A stretch of DNA of 47,093 nt from Isosphaeraceae bacterium (GCA_025356475.1 JANXSX010000092.1:1-47093); one strand, 5' to 3'. Positions 16,172-25,565 are shown, numbered from the stretch's first letter. A program made the numbers and translations. Notes: generated by a model from the sequence alone, not told the origin.

Positions 16172-18097
16172 TTACGCCGAGTTGGCAACCTCTGCGGTTA
16201 GCGGAAGCCCCACAAATCTCGCCAGTTCCAAGGCGGAATTCGTCAAGCCATCGACGTCGAGGCCGACCTCCGCAAGCTGTTCGTCACGCTCGGCATGCAG
16301 TACGAATGCGTCGGGTAAGCCCAGGCGACGGACATGGCTGGTCGAGAGCCCCACATCGCTCGCAGCTTCAAGCACTGCCGAGCCAAATCCACCTGCCAAG
16401 CAGCCTTCTTCCACGGTCAGAACAAATCCGCACTCTTCGATGGCTTTGAGAACCGTCGGCTTGTCGAGCGGCTTGACGAACCGGGCATTCACGACACCAA
16501 CACGTAGGCCGTAATGTTCACGTAGGCGTTCCGCAGCGCGAAGACAAGTACCGACCAAAGTCCCGCACGCGATGAAGACGCCGTCGGTCTCCCACTCGAG
16601 GATCTCAGCCTGACCGAGTTCGATCGGCTGAACTTCGCGATCGATCGTTTCCAGGTTGGTCTTGGGGTAGCGGATCGAAGTGGGTGAGGTCTGCTCGAGT
16701 GCGAAGTCGAGCATGGGGGCGACATCTTTCTCGTCGCCAGGTGCCATCACAATCATGTTCGGGAAGATACGCATATAGGAGATATCATACGATCCATGAT
16801 GGGTCGGACCATCGGCTCCCACCAGCCCGCCACGGTCGAGTGTGAAGACCACGGGGAGGTTCTGGAGGGCGACCTCCTGGAAGATCTGGTCAAACGAGCG
16901 TTGGAGGAAGGTGCTGTAGATATCGACGATCGGCTTGGCACCCGCCTTGGCCATTCCGGCGGCGAATGCGACACCGTGGCTCTCGCAAATTCCGACATCG
17001 AAGAACTGATTAGGCATGGATGTACGGATCTTTTGAAGCTTGTTCCCTTCACACATCGCGGCGGTAAGGATCGCGACTCTCGGGTCGCGTTTGGCGGCGG
17101 CGAAGAGGGCGTCGCTCATCGCGTCGGTATACGCACGGTGGCTCGACGTCTTGAGCGGAATGATGCCGGCCTCGTCGTACTGGAACGGGCTGGGGGCGTG
17201 ATATTTGACGGGATCTTTCATCGCGGGGGCGAATCCGCGCCCTTTATCCGTGAGCACATGAAGGAGGACTGGCCCATCCATGGCCTTGACCTTTTCAATG
17301 TACTTTCGGAGCGTCTTGAGGTCGTGGCCGTCGATTGGACCGATGTAGGCGAAGCCCAGCGACTCGAAGAGCATACCGCCGGTATGCAGGCTGGCCTTGA
17401 GCGCATCTTTGAACTGTTGGAGCCAGGTCCGGGCCTGGTCGCCGACGAGCGGAATGCCCCCAAGGGCTTCCTTCACTCGCTTGTTCCAGTCGGAATACGA
17501 CGGGGCCATCCGCGCCTTGTCGAGGTAGTAACCCAGCCCACCAACTCGCGGGCATATCGACATTTTATTATCATTGAGAATGATCAGGAACTTTTTCCCG
17601 AGTTCGGTGGCATTGTTCATCGCCTCGAAGACGATGCCGGAGGGGAATGCGCCATCGCCGATGACGGCAACGCTATGTCGTTCGGGGTGTCCGGTCAGGT
17701 CGTCGCCCGCCTTGAGACCGAGCGCCGTACTTGGGGCGCAGCCTGCGTGGCCGGTCATGAACAGGTCGAATTCGCTCTCGGCGGGGTTGGGGTAGCCCAT
17801 CAGGCCCCCCTTGGTCCGGATTGTGTGCATTTCCGATGCGCGACCGGTGATCAGCTTATGGGGATAGATCTGATGGCCGGTATCCCAGATCAGCCGATCT
17901 TGGGTGAAGTCGAAGGCCTGATGCAGTGCCAGGCAGAGTTCGACGACGCCCAGATTGCTGGCGAAGTGCGCCGAGCGCTGACTGACGACACGGACGAGTT
18001 CCTCGCGCATTTCGGCGGCGAGTTGTTCGAGCTGCTCGTCGGTGAGCATCCTTAAATCGGCTGGTCGGGCCACCTTGGCCAACAACTCGCTGCTCAT
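16172..18097 (-). CDS. dxs: 1-deoxy-D-xylulose-5-phosphate synthase
   Basis: The 641-aa thiamine-diphosphate enzyme joins pyruvate and glyceraldehyde 3-phosphate in the first step of the MEP isoprenoid pathway. The N-terminal domain shows 'LIWDTGHQIYPHKLITGR', the ThDP/Mg motif starting 'GDGAFPSG' and ending 'NDNKMS', and 'GPIDGHDLKTL'. The transketolase-like middle domain has 'VGICESHGVAFAAGMA' and 'DRGGLVGADGPTHHG'. The C-terminal domain is complete. The length fits the family. Its ATG overlaps the stop of the prenyl synthase gene (TGATG), so the two are coupled in a common isoprenoid operon. Confidence 0.97.
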   Translation of the reverse strand: MSSELLAKVARPADLRMLTDEQLEQLAAEMREELVRVVSQRSAHFASNLGVVELCLALHQAFDFTQDRLIWDTGHQIYPHKLITGRASEMHTIRTKGGLMGYPNPAESEFDLFMTGHAGCAPSTALGLKAGDDLTGHPERHSVAVIGDGAFPSGIVFEAMNNATELGKKFLIILNDNKMSICPRVGGLGYYLDKARMAPSYSDWNKRVKEALGGIPLVGDQARTWLQQFKDALKASLHTGGMLFESLGFAYIGPIDGHDLKTLRKYIEKVKAMDGPVLLHVLTDKGRGFAPAMKDPVKYHAPSPFQYDEAGIIPLKTSSHRAYTDAMSDALFAAAKRDPRVAILTAAMCEGNKLQKIRTSMPNQFFDVGICESHGVAFAAGMAKAGAKPIVDIYSTFLQRSFDQIFQEVALQNLPVVFTLDRGGLVGADGPTHHGSYDISYMRIFPNMIVMAPGDEKDVAPMLDFALEQTSPTSIRYPKTNLETIDREVQPIELGQAEILEWETDGVFIACGTLVGTCLRAAERLREHYGLRVGVVNARFVKPLDKPTVLKAIEECGFVLTVEEGCLAGGFGSAVLEAASDVGLSTSHVRRLGLPDAFVLHAERDEQLAEVGLDVDGLTNSALELARFVGLPLTAEVANSA

Positions 18098-19041
18098 CAG
18101 CGGTCCCTTTCCAAAAGATCAACGGCCAGGGCCCGAAGTCGGGCTCCACGATCGCCCAGCGGCTCAAGCGCTGAGACGGCCTCGTCAGCGAGCTGCCGGG
18201 CTCGGGCCTTACTGCCCTCGATCCCCAGCAAACCCGGATACGTCCACTTCCCCAGGTCGGAATCTTTCCGAGCCCGTTTACCAAGCTTGGCCTCATCTCC
18301 CTCTACGTCGAGAAGATCATCGACGATCTGGAAGGCGAGTCCAACCGCATGTCCATAGGTATCAAGAGCTTGGAGAATATCGCCGGATGCGCCGGCCGTC
18401 AAACCCCCAACACGCAATGCGGCCCGGAGCAAGGCTCCGGTCTTGCGTCTGTGGATCGACTCAAGTGCTTCGACAGTCGCATCGGTCCGTCCCTCCGCCT
18501 GGAGGTCGGACATTTGCCCTCCCACCATTCCCGAAGGCCCAGCGGCTTCCGCCAATGCAACCACGCAGCGGGCGGCGACTTCGGGCCGGGTATGTTTGGC
18601 GACTATCTCGAACGCCAGCGTCAGCAAGCCGTCACCCGCGAGCACGGCGGTCGCCTCATCAAACGCCTTGTGACAGGTTGGCCGACCGCGGCGGAGATCG
18701 TCGTCGTCCATCGCCGGAAGGTCGTCGTGGACCAAAGAATAGGTGTGAATCATTTCGAGAGCGCAAGCCGCCGGAAGAGCATCTTCGAGGGAGCCACCGC
18801 ACGCTTCGGCAGCCATCAGGGCGAGGACAGGCCGAAGACGCTTGCCACCACTTAGTAAACTATAGCGCATTGCCTCGGAAAGCTGTGCGGGGAGATCAGC
18901 CGACGGATCGTCACTGGGCTCGGGCACGAAGCGCCCTAGCGCCAGTTCGACCCGGCGTCTTGCCCCCTGGACAAACTCGGCAAGCTCGGTCGATGTCAGA
19001 GATGGGTGTGGAGCGATGGGAGGCGTCGTCAAGGTGGTCAT
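18097..19041 (-). CDS. ispA: Polyprenyl (farnesyl/geranylgeranyl) diphosphate synthase
   Basis: The 314-aa trans-isoprenyl diphosphate synthase has the first Asp-rich motif in 'LVHDDLPAMDDDDLRRG', 'GKRLRPVL' upstream of it, and the second motif in 'FQIVDDLLDVEGD'. It builds C15 or C20 chains from IPP and DMAPP. Product length cannot be read safely from sequence alone, so the symbol is by genomic position. The start could be ATG 19041 or TTG 19047; neither has a strong ribosome binding site. It lies between xseB and dxs, an arrangement common in bacteria. Confidence 0.9.
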   Translation of the reverse strand: MTTLTTPPIAPHPSLTSTELAEFVQGARRRVELALGRFVPEPSDDPSADLPAQLSEAMRYSLLSGGKRLRPVLALMAAEACGGSLEDALPAACALEMIHTYSLVHDDLPAMDDDDLRRGRPTCHKAFDEATAVLAGDGLLTLAFEIVAKHTRPEVAARCVVALAEAAGPSGMVGGQMSDLQAEGRTDATVEALESIHRRKTGALLRAALRVGGLTAGASGDILQALDTYGHAVGLAFQIVDDLLDVEGDEAKLGKRARKDSDLGKWTYPGLLGIEGSKARARQLADEAVSALEPLGDRGARLRALAVDLLERDR

Positions 19042-19198
19042 TGGCAAAGACTTCGGGTCGGGAACACGCCAGATTCGGGCGCGTCATCCGTGCGCCCGTC
19101 GGAAGGCCATCCCGACGGCCTAGGGCTATTGTTGACACCAGCAGCCCAGATGTCCATCCGGGTGCGAAGAAAACCCACCCCGAAAAATCCACTTTGCA

Positions 19199-19513
19199 TC
19201 AGAAAGGAGGGTCGATCGAGGGGTCGACAACGGGCTTTCGGGAAGTGACGCGACTTGGGCGAGCCTTGACGTCACGCTCGACCGACGCCGTCGCGTCAAA
19301 CGAAGTCAAAATCGGGGCTCCATCTCCAGCGACACCGGCGATCAACGAGACCGATTTCTCAGCGCCATCGAGCAGACTCTGGCAGCGAGCCAGCAAGTGG
19401 ACCCCAGCCTCGTACTGAGAGAGAGCAGTCGCAAGGGTGCCGTCCCCCCGCTCGAGTGCCGAGACCAGCCCCTCAAGCTTAACGAGCGAGGCCTCAAAAT
19501 CGGGCTCATCCAT
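19199..19513 (-). CDS. xseB: Exodeoxyribonuclease VII small subunit
   Basis: The 104-aa protein begins with the XseB core: 'MDEPDFEASLVKLEGLVSALERGDGTLATALSQYE' is the helical-hairpin region, which I cite by its first part 'FEASLVKLEGLVSALERG'. It ends in a 35-residue polar tail longer than usual. XseB binds the large subunit XseA to form an exonuclease active on single-stranded DNA. The start at 19513 gives the family N-terminus; an ATG at 19648 adds 45 unrelated residues. A small ORF separates it from xseA. Confidence 0.88.
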   Translation of the reverse strand: MDEPDFEASLVKLEGLVSALERGDGTLATALSQYEAGVHLLARCQSLLDGAEKSVSLIAGVAGDGAPILTSFDATASVERDVKARPSRVTSRKPVVDPSIDPPF

Positions 19514-19593
19514 CGGCTGCAGTCTCCTAAGATTCGCAGGACGATCACCGCCGTCGAGGGCGGTGAACAACGCTTCACCTTCACCCGACGGGC

Positions 19594-19812
19594 TCAGCCA
19601 ACCCGAACGGGCCGAGCCGGCAGAGCTGCTGTCATATCGCCACGCCACTCAACCGAGTAATCATTCTCGGATGCGAACGTCTCGATCGCCGGCTTCGTCT
19701 GGGGGATTCCGATGCCGGTGACCTCGCGATAGAAGCCGCTCCCCGAGCGATGCCACTTCACCTCTTGGCCGAACCAATCGCTGCCTGCCTGATAAACGAT
19801 CAAGCACTTCAT
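19594..19812 (-). CDS. Small conserved-looking protein between xseA and xseB
   Basis: The product is 72 aa from ATG 19812 (MKCLIVYQAG), lying 27 bases after the xseA stop and 80 bases before xseB. It is rich in Trp, Tyr and Gly ('GSDWFGQEVKWHRSGSGFYREVTG') and ends 'PARPVRVG'. I recognise no family. Position within a tight operon and reading in phase with neighbouring genes favour a real gene. It may be a small regulator or accessory protein specific to this lineage. An ATG at 19827 would add five residues. Confidence 0.55.
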   Translation of the reverse strand: MKCLIVYQAGSDWFGQEVKWHRSGSGFYREVTGIGIPQTKPAIETFASENDYSVEWRGDMTAALPARPVRVG

Positions 19813-19839
19813 CCCAAAATTCTCCACGTTCTGTAGGGT

Positions 19840-21027
19840 TCAGGACCGAACGTCAACCACTTGGCTCACCAGCGATCCGCTCGCCAGCCGTGTCTGAATC
19901 ATATCACCAAGGCTCACTTCCGTTGAATCACGCAGGAGTACCGATTGGCCGTCGCGTGTCGTCACACTATACCCGCGTGAGAGGACTCCGAGCGGGCTCA
20001 ATGCCTCCAGCGAGGCAGCCGCGCGACCAAGCTTGACGCGCCGAGCATCGAGATCCCGACCAATCGAGCGATCGAGCCGGTCCTTGAGGCGATCGAGTTG
20101 ATGCCTCGCGTCTTCGATCCGACCGCGACCCGCCTGATGTAACCGCTGGCCCAGTCGTTCGATATGGCGACGGACCTCTTCCAAGTCCGGGACAGAACGC
20201 TCGGCTGCCTCGCTCGGTGTCAGGGCCCGGATATCGGCGACGAGATCGGCCACAGTCACATCGGTCTCATGGCCGATCGCCGAGACGACCGGTAGCCGCG
20301 ACCCGAAGATCGCCCGGGCGACAACCTCTTCATTGAAGGCCCAGAGGTCTTCAAGGCTACCGCCTCCTCGTGCGAGCACGACAAAGTCGACGCCCGAAAT
20401 CCGGTTGGCCATCGCGATTGCTTCGGCAACCTCGGCGGCCGCACCCAGCCCCTGAACCTTGGCGGGAGCGATCAAGACCTCGACCGATGGCCACCGTCGA
20501 TTGACGATCTGCAAGAAGTCGCGGATCGCCGCCCCAGTCGGGCTGGTGACAACCACAATGCGCTTGGGGAACCGAGGCAAAGGCCGCTTCCTTGCCGGCT
20601 CAAACAGCCCTTCGGCAGTCAGACGCTCAACCGTCTGGCGGAACGCAAGTTCAAGTGCTCCAATTCCTTCGGGCTCGAGCTTGCGGATCGAGAGTTGATA
20701 CTCACCACGAGGCGCATAGACTGCGATCTTGCCCCAGGCTTGCACGGCCTGACCATCTTCAAGGTCGAACCGAACCCGCTCGGCGTCGCTTTTCCAGAGA
20801 ACCGCCGAGATCTGGGCGGTATCGTCCTTGAGCTTGAGGTAGATGTGCCCCGACCTCGGTCGGGACAACCCTGAGATCTCGCCCCGCACCGCAACATCCG
20901 CATAACCCCGTTCCAGGGTCGCCTTGATGCGAGCGGTGAGTTCCCCGACCGAGCAAATCGGGGTGCTCGCCGAGGTATCTTCGTCCTCAGCGCGGTCAAA
21001 GTGGTCGAAAAGGCTCAGTCGCGTCAT
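19840..21027 (-). CDS. xseA: Exodeoxyribonuclease VII large subunit
   Basis: The 395-aa protein has an N-terminal OB-fold ('VRGEISGLSRPRSGHIYLKLKD'-type region, about 42-65). The nuclease core carries 'IVVVTSPTGAAIRDFLQIV', 'VDFVVLARGGGSLEDLW' and 'SAIGHETDVTVADLVAD'. A helical C-terminal region follows, ending 'LGVLSRGYSVTTRDG'. It forms ExoVII with XseB, degrading single-stranded DNA in mismatch and cross-link repair. It is the first gene of the xseA-xseB-ispA-dxs-nadK run. The hairpin just upstream probably separates it from the DUF418 gene. Confidence 0.95.
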   Translation of the reverse strand: MTRLSLFDHFDRAEDEDTSASTPICSVGELTARIKATLERGYADVAVRGEISGLSRPRSGHIYLKLKDDTAQISAVLWKSDAERVRFDLEDGQAVQAWGKIAVYAPRGEYQLSIRKLEPEGIGALELAFRQTVERLTAEGLFEPARKRPLPRFPKRIVVVTSPTGAAIRDFLQIVNRRWPSVEVLIAPAKVQGLGAAAEVAEAIAMANRISGVDFVVLARGGGSLEDLWAFNEEVVARAIFGSRLPVVSAIGHETDVTVADLVADIRALTPSEAAERSVPDLEEVRRHIERLGQRLHQAGRGRIEDARHQLDRLKDRLDRSIGRDLDARRVKLGRAAASLEALSPLGVLSRGYSVTTRDGQSVLLRDSTEVSLGDMIQTRLASGSLVSQVVDVRS

Positions 21028-21040
21028 GCCGAATAGTGTA

Positions 21041-21087
21041 CAGGCTCATGCCTGGAAGCGGAACCCCGGGCGGCGTTGGGGTTCCGG
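21041..21087 (-). terminator. Tandem hairpins between DUF418 gene and xseA
   Basis: A perfect 9-bp stem (CGGAACCCC at 21059-21067 with its complement at 21078-21086) is followed on the minus strand by a smaller hairpin (CAGGC/GCCTG, 21041-21054). There is no T-tract. It probably terminates or attenuates read-through from the gene ending at 21099. Confidence 0.45.
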
Positions 21088-21098
21088 TTACGGCATGA

Positions 21099-22469
21099 TC
21101 ACATCACCCGAAAGGGTTGCATCTTGCCGTACGTCAAGGATCGCCAGACCCACTCGACGGGGCCGAACTTGAAGTGACGCAGCCAGATCGGGCTCATCCA
21201 GAGTTGGAACACCCAAACGGCGAGCACCACACCCATGAGCCCGATACGGTCGAGCTTGTCGAAGAGCTGGAAGCCGTACCCGTAGAACAACGTTGCACAG
21301 ATGAGGGTATGGGTCAGGTAATTGGTCAGCGCCATCCGGCCAACTGAGGCAAGCCGCGCGGTTAGCCAGGTCAGGACCCCCGCCTGGTAAATCAGCAGGA
21401 CGGCCCCGACGTGCCCAAGGGCCACCAACAGGCTGCCGACCTCGTTATAAGCCATGTCGTTTAAGACATCCGTCGCGCCAAAGTTATGCTGAACGAGTTG
21501 CCAAGCTCCATAACCAGCGAGCGGAAGGCCAAACCCATAACCGCAGAGCATCAGAACCAGGTAGTCGTGACGCGAGCGTTGGGCGGTGAAGACGCCGAGC
21601 TTTAGTAAACTCATGCCGATCAGCATCCGCGCCAGGACCCCCCAGGCCATGAAAGCCGGGAAAATGACGAGTTCCATGAACAGTGTCGCACCGAATCGAT
21701 CTTTGAAAATATCGACGTATGAGCCTTCACGATAGAGAGTTGTTTCTCGGGCGATCTGTTCGGGGCTGGGCTCGAACTCTTCACGCATTCCTTTCCAAAC
21801 TTCGGCGAAGCCTGTATCTCGCTCGGAGACAGCCGTCTTGTTGATCCTTGCAGCTTCGACTCGTCCGACCGCCGCACGCGACTCGCCGACGTACCATGAG
21901 AAACCATTGGTGATCAGAATTCCGAACGAGAGTGAGATTACCCCGAGAATGATCAGGTTGCGGGGCCTCCAATTACGGAAGAGATACGCGATCATTCCAC
22001 AAATCGCGTAAGCGTAAAGGATGTCACCCATCCACAACAGGTATCCATGCATCATGCCAAAGATCAGGAGAATGCCGGTACGACGATAAAAGAAGGCGGC
22101 TGGTGACCCACCCCTGGCTTCGGTCCGATCGGTCATGATGACCAAACCCGCGCCAAAGAGCATCGAGAAGGTCGACATCATCTTGCCCTCAAAGAGCAAG
22201 AAGGCGACGACCCACTGAACGAAATTCAGGCCAGTGAACCCGCCCGCGACGGTCGGGTTCATATAAGCAGCACTTGGGAGCCCGAACGAGGTTATGTTCA
22301 TCGCCAAGATCCCGCAGAGCGCGAACCCACGAAGGACGTCGATCGACCCGAATCGCTCGGACGACGCGACGGGAGCAGGCTCCAATCGGGGGACGGGTTC
22401 CGGGGAGCCTTGGTCGAGAGGTTCCGGCGTTCCCTCGTCGATCTCGTTCGTCTCGGAATGATCGGACAT
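21099..22469 (-). CDS. DUF418 (YeiB-like) integral membrane protein
   Basis: The 456-aa protein shows the DUF418 family opening 'RFGSIDVLRGFALCGILAMN' (about 40-59), many TM segments ('LLIFGMMHGYLLWMGDILYAYAICG') and the C-terminal hallmark 'LASVGRMALTNYLTH', followed by 'LWMSPIWLRHFKFGPVEWVWRSLTYG'-type sequence ending in a short tail. The first 38 residues are polar and Pro/Glu-rich. The family sits in the inner membrane and is related to acyltransferase-3-type proteins. No substrate is known. It lies 46 bases past the lactonase gene and may be transcribed with it. Confidence 0.88.
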   Translation of the reverse strand: MSDHSETNEIDEGTPEPLDQGSPEPVPRLEPAPVASSERFGSIDVLRGFALCGILAMNITSFGLPSAAYMNPTVAGGFTGLNFVQWVVAFLLFEGKMMSTFSMLFGAGLVIMTDRTEARGGSPAAFFYRRTGILLIFGMMHGYLLWMGDILYAYAICGMIAYLFRNWRPRNLIILGVISLSFGILITNGFSWYVGESRAAVGRVEAARINKTAVSERDTGFAEVWKGMREEFEPSPEQIARETTLYREGSYVDIFKDRFGATLFMELVIFPAFMAWGVLARMLIGMSLLKLGVFTAQRSRHDYLVLMLCGYGFGLPLAGYGAWQLVQHNFGATDVLNDMAYNEVGSLLVALGHVGAVLLIYQAGVLTWLTARLASVGRMALTNYLTHTLICATLFYGYGFQLFDKLDRIGLMGVVLAVWVFQLWMSPIWLRHFKFGPVEWVWRSLTYGKMQPFRVM

Positions 22470-22515
22470 GAATGACCTTAAGGAGAGAGCTCAACGCAAG
22501 GGATCGGATCGACGA

Positions 22516-23454
22516 TTAATGAGCCTTCGGCGGCCAGACGTGGAACCCGGTCAGGGTCGTTTCAACCCGGTAGAGGCTGACCCCAGCCATGATATAGAGG
22601 GTCTTCCGCTCCGGGCCACCGAACTCCACATTTGCTGGGGTCTCGGGTACGCCGATGAAGCCAATCGAGGACCCATCAGGCTCATAGATGTAGATCCCCG
22701 CGAGCGGACCCGCACCGGCGGTGGCGACAATCTTGCCGTCGATCGTCACTGTCAAGCCATCGATCCCTCGGCCCTCGCCAAAACTCTTCAAGACTTTCGG
22801 CTTGGAGACATTGCCCGCTGCGTCCAGGTTCAGGGCGATCAAAGCGCGGCGCTTCGGCCCGTTGTCCGAGACGTAAAAGGTCTTCCCATCAGGGCTGATC
22901 GCCAACCCATTCGGCTTGGTGGCAGTGGTGTTCAGCTTGGTCACAGTTCCATCCGGGTCGATCCGGTAAACCGCCTCGTCATCGAGTTCGCGAGGCTCGT
23001 CACCGACGTAACGAGGGTCGGAGACATAGACACGTCCTTGAGCATCGACCGCTACATCGTTGGGGCTATTGAATCGCTTGCCTTCATAGCGATCGGCCAG
23101 GGTCCGGATTGTGCCGTCGAGTTCCGTGATACTGACACGCCGACCACCGCCGGTGTTGGCCCCTTCGGCGACAATCAACCGCCCCTTGGGGTCGAAGACG
23201 ACGCCGTTCGCTCTGGCACTGGGATCGCGGAAGATGTGGGTCTTGCCCTCTTTGGGGTCGAACCGCATGAGGCGATTGCCGATGTCGGAGAAGAGGATCG
23301 CGCCATCGCCGCTGAGGGCTCCCCCTTCGGTAAAGGTTCCCTCGCTCCAGAGTTTTTCGAGCTTCGCGCCTTGGGCGAGCATTGGGTTCTTACCAGTCTC
23401 GGGGTCAGCCCCGAGGAGAGAGACCCACACGAGAACGAAAGCGGCTGAGGACAT
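22516..23454 (-). CDS. Exported SMP-30/gluconolactonase/LRE-like protein
   Basis: The 312-aa protein has a signal peptide (first 15-18 residues, 'AAFVLVWVSLLGA'). It then has a six-bladed beta-propeller of the SMP-30 type: 'EGTFTEGGALSGDGAILFSD', 'NGVVFDPKGRLIVAEG', 'NSPNDVAVDAQGRVYVSDP' with the Asn-Asp metal ligands, and 'PNGLAISPDGKTFYVSD'. Members open sugar lactones or related esters in the periplasm. ATG 23454 follows GGAGAG. It may be co-transcribed with the DUF418 gene. The substrate is not predictable. Confidence 0.88.
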   Translation of the reverse strand: MSSAAFVLVWVSLLGADPETGKNPMLAQGAKLEKLWSEGTFTEGGALSGDGAILFSDIGNRLMRFDPKEGKTHIFRDPSARANGVVFDPKGRLIVAEGANTGGGRRVSITELDGTIRTLADRYEGKRFNSPNDVAVDAQGRVYVSDPRYVGDEPRELDDEAVYRIDPDGTVTKLNTTATKPNGLAISPDGKTFYVSDNGPKRRALIALNLDAAGNVSKPKVLKSFGEGRGIDGLTVTIDGKIVATAGAGPLAGIYIYEPDGSSIGFIGVPETPANVEFGGPERKTLYIMAGVSLYRVETTLTGFHVWPPKAH

Positions 23455-23551
23455 TGGGATTCTCTCCGGCGTTGAGCGTGTTCTTCGACTCGCGACGCTA
23501 AGCCCCTGAGCCCTTCAGGTCAACCCCCCGCATCCCAGGCGCAACGAAAGA

Positions 23552-23577
23552 GTGAGAGGCCGCAGTCGGCCCCTCAC
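23552..23577 (-). terminator. Hairpin terminator after the large surface protein gene
   Basis: An 11-bp stem with one mismatch (23552-23562 with 23567-23577) and a four-base loop is followed on the minus strand by a short T-rich stretch. It lies 45 bases past the stop at 23622. Confidence 0.5.
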
Positions 23578-23621
23578 CCTTGAGTATGAATCGATCGATC
23601 GGTCGGAGTCGATCAGATGTC

Positions 23622-25565
23622 TTACGTGGGGAGACTCAGAGGCCCGATTGGGCGGATATTCTTGTTGATCGTCACCCCGCCACGGACAAAGTTGGGCACG
23701 TTCGCCACTCCACCCTGGTAGATAAAGGTTCGGGCAGACGACGTGATCGTGACATTGTTGCGATGGGTGATATTTACATGTCCGATGGGTAGGCCGATAA
23801 TTGAGCTGTCGGTCGCATTGGTGATCTGGATCAGGTTGAAGTTGCCGTTGCCGTTCAGGGCCAGCCCGGTCACGTCTTGAGCGACGAACGACTGGGTGTT
23901 GCCTTCAATATCAACAAGTGCTGTATCAACCAATTCGGGGTGGAACGAACTGCTGATCGCGGTCAGCTTGTTGGCATCCTTGAGGGTGATCACCCCTTGA
24001 GTGGCAAGTCCTGTGGGAGAATAAAGGGTCACAATATTCACGCCGTTGGCAACGAGCCCTCCGAGGGCCAAAGAGGCATCAACACTCCCCAGCGGGATGT
24101 TCTTTGATCCTGGGTTCGTATTGGGGATGAACTGTCCCAGAGCCGTCACAGCAGTCCGGCTTACCTCGCGGAGACCGGTCGATGGCGAGTTCGAGAGTGC
24201 CAGAACACCGAGGAGATTCACCCCAGGCTGGAAGCCATCGAACTGGGCTCCACTGACCGAGTAGAGGGTGTTTGAGCCGGCTACTCCAGTCACTCCGCCC
24301 GAGAGCAGTAACTCACGATTGGGGATGAACGGATTGCCTGCTGCAACGGCCTGACCGCTCGCCAGACTCGCCGTGACATCGATTGGCTCGGCGGTGTTGA
24401 TGGATGAGTCGGTCAGGATGGTTGTGGCCTCGGAGGATCCGACGCCATTGATCTGATGGAACCCAGCCGGAAGGTTTGCGGCGGAAAACTGGCCAACACC
24501 CGCGCCTGAGATAGCATCGTAGGCAGTGACAGTCGTCCCTTGAGTCACCAATGCGACCAGTTTATTGCCGTTATGGGCCAAGCCGAGACCGGTACTGGCA
24601 TTGGCGGTTCCAGGGAGATTTACGACCAGCGTTTGAGCACCCGTCACTGTGTTGAAACGAATCAGTTTGTTGGCTGTCGCATCGTAGGCGAACACCTGGG
24701 AATCCCCCAAGGTGGGTCCGCTGCGTGGGGCACCATTGACATGATTGATCGTGACTTTCATACCCGCCGGAGCAGGGGTCGGACCCGCTGCGTTGGGGGC
24801 ACGAGTCCCCAATAGATTGGGGCCGGGTGTGAATGTGCCAGTCACGCTTACGAGCGATCGACCACCGTTGGTCTCATCGACATAATTGTAGGTCAGGCCG
24901 TTCAGGGTCACCGTGGTTGGCGCTGTCGTCGACGATGTGGTGGTCGAGTTCGTCGATGCGATCAATTGCACGCCCGAGGTTGTCGTGGTCACGATCGACC
25001 CGGATGACGTCGAGACGGTCGGTCGGGCGTTAAAGTTGGGAATCGACCGGAGGTTGATCTGAGAGTTGTTCGCGGCCGCATCCAGGTTGAAGATGCCGAC
25101 GCCCCCCATCAGATTGACCTTGCCCCCTTCGATCAGGTCGAACTTGGGAAGATTGACCGTTTTGACAATGTTGGCACCAACACCGGTGAGGTTGTTGATG
25201 TTGGTGACATTAGCATCGCGGATCGTGCCGAGCTTGGGGGCGGTCGAGCCTCCCTGAACAAACGAGGTGATCACCGAGTTGACGTTGGTGCCATTGTAGA
25301 CGAGATCGAGCGTGCCATCGGGTCGCACCGTCGTTCCTTGAAGACTGCCGGCTCCAAAGAGTTTGAGGGTGACGTTGGCTCCGTCGGGAGTGCTGTAATG
25401 CAGCAGTCGATCGGGCAACGGGACGCCGTTTTTGCGCTGGAGGATCAAGCGATTCAGGTCTTGGAGGTTGATCGGAGATCCATTGGGCAAGAAGTATTTT
25501 GCCAAGAGCTGGCGATCTTCCAAACCTTCAGCCTGGGGTTGCATACTTCGCTTCTGTCGCCGCAT
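23622..25565 (-). CDS. Large surface protein with planctomycete 'LEDRQLLA' export signature
   Basis: The product is 647 aa from ATG 25565, which follows TAGGAGG at eight bases; an ATG at 25631 is not needed. The N-terminus is basic, then 'GLEDRQLLA', the short motif found near the start of many large planctomycete extracellular proteins, replacing a classic signal peptide. The rest is Gly/Asn/Thr/Val-rich with beta-propeller-like repeats ('VFAYDATANKLIRFNTVTGAQT', 'NKLVALVTQGTTVTAYDAISG') and low-complexity Thr/Ser runs near 215-245. It ends in parallel-beta-like Asn/Ile-rich sequence. It is probably surface-bound or secreted. The function is unknown. Confidence 0.8.
   Translation of the reverse strand: MRRQKRSMQPQAEGLEDRQLLAKYFLPNGSPINLQDLNRLILQRKNGVPLPDRLLHYSTPDGANVTLKLFGAGSLQGTTVRPDGTLDLVYNGTNVNSVITSFVQGGSTAPKLGTIRDANVTNINNLTGVGANIVKTVNLPKFDLIEGGKVNLMGGVGIFNLDAAANNSQINLRSIPNFNARPTVSTSSGSIVTTTTSGVQLIASTNSTTTSSTTAPTTVTLNGLTYNYVDETNGGRSLVSVTGTFTPGPNLLGTRAPNAAGPTPAPAGMKVTINHVNGAPRSGPTLGDSQVFAYDATANKLIRFNTVTGAQTLVVNLPGTANASTGLGLAHNGNKLVALVTQGTTVTAYDAISGAGVGQFSAANLPAGFHQINGVGSSEATTILTDSSINTAEPIDVTASLASGQAVAAGNPFIPNRELLLSGGVTGVAGSNTLYSVSGAQFDGFQPGVNLLGVLALSNSPSTGLREVSRTAVTALGQFIPNTNPGSKNIPLGSVDASLALGGLVANGVNIVTLYSPTGLATQGVITLKDANKLTAISSSFHPELVDTALVDIEGNTQSFVAQDVTGLALNGNGNFNLIQITNATDSSIIGLPIGHVNITHRNNVTITSSARTFIYQGGVANVPNFVRGGVTINKNIRPIGPLSLPT

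Noticed and set aside
16796-18055. 419-codon open frame opposite dxs
   Set aside because: Antisense shadow of a highly conserved enzyme.
18042-19418. 458-codon open frame spanning the prenyl synthase gene and beyond
   Set aside because: Very Arg/Pro/Ser-rich, no domain, and antisense to real genes on the other strand.
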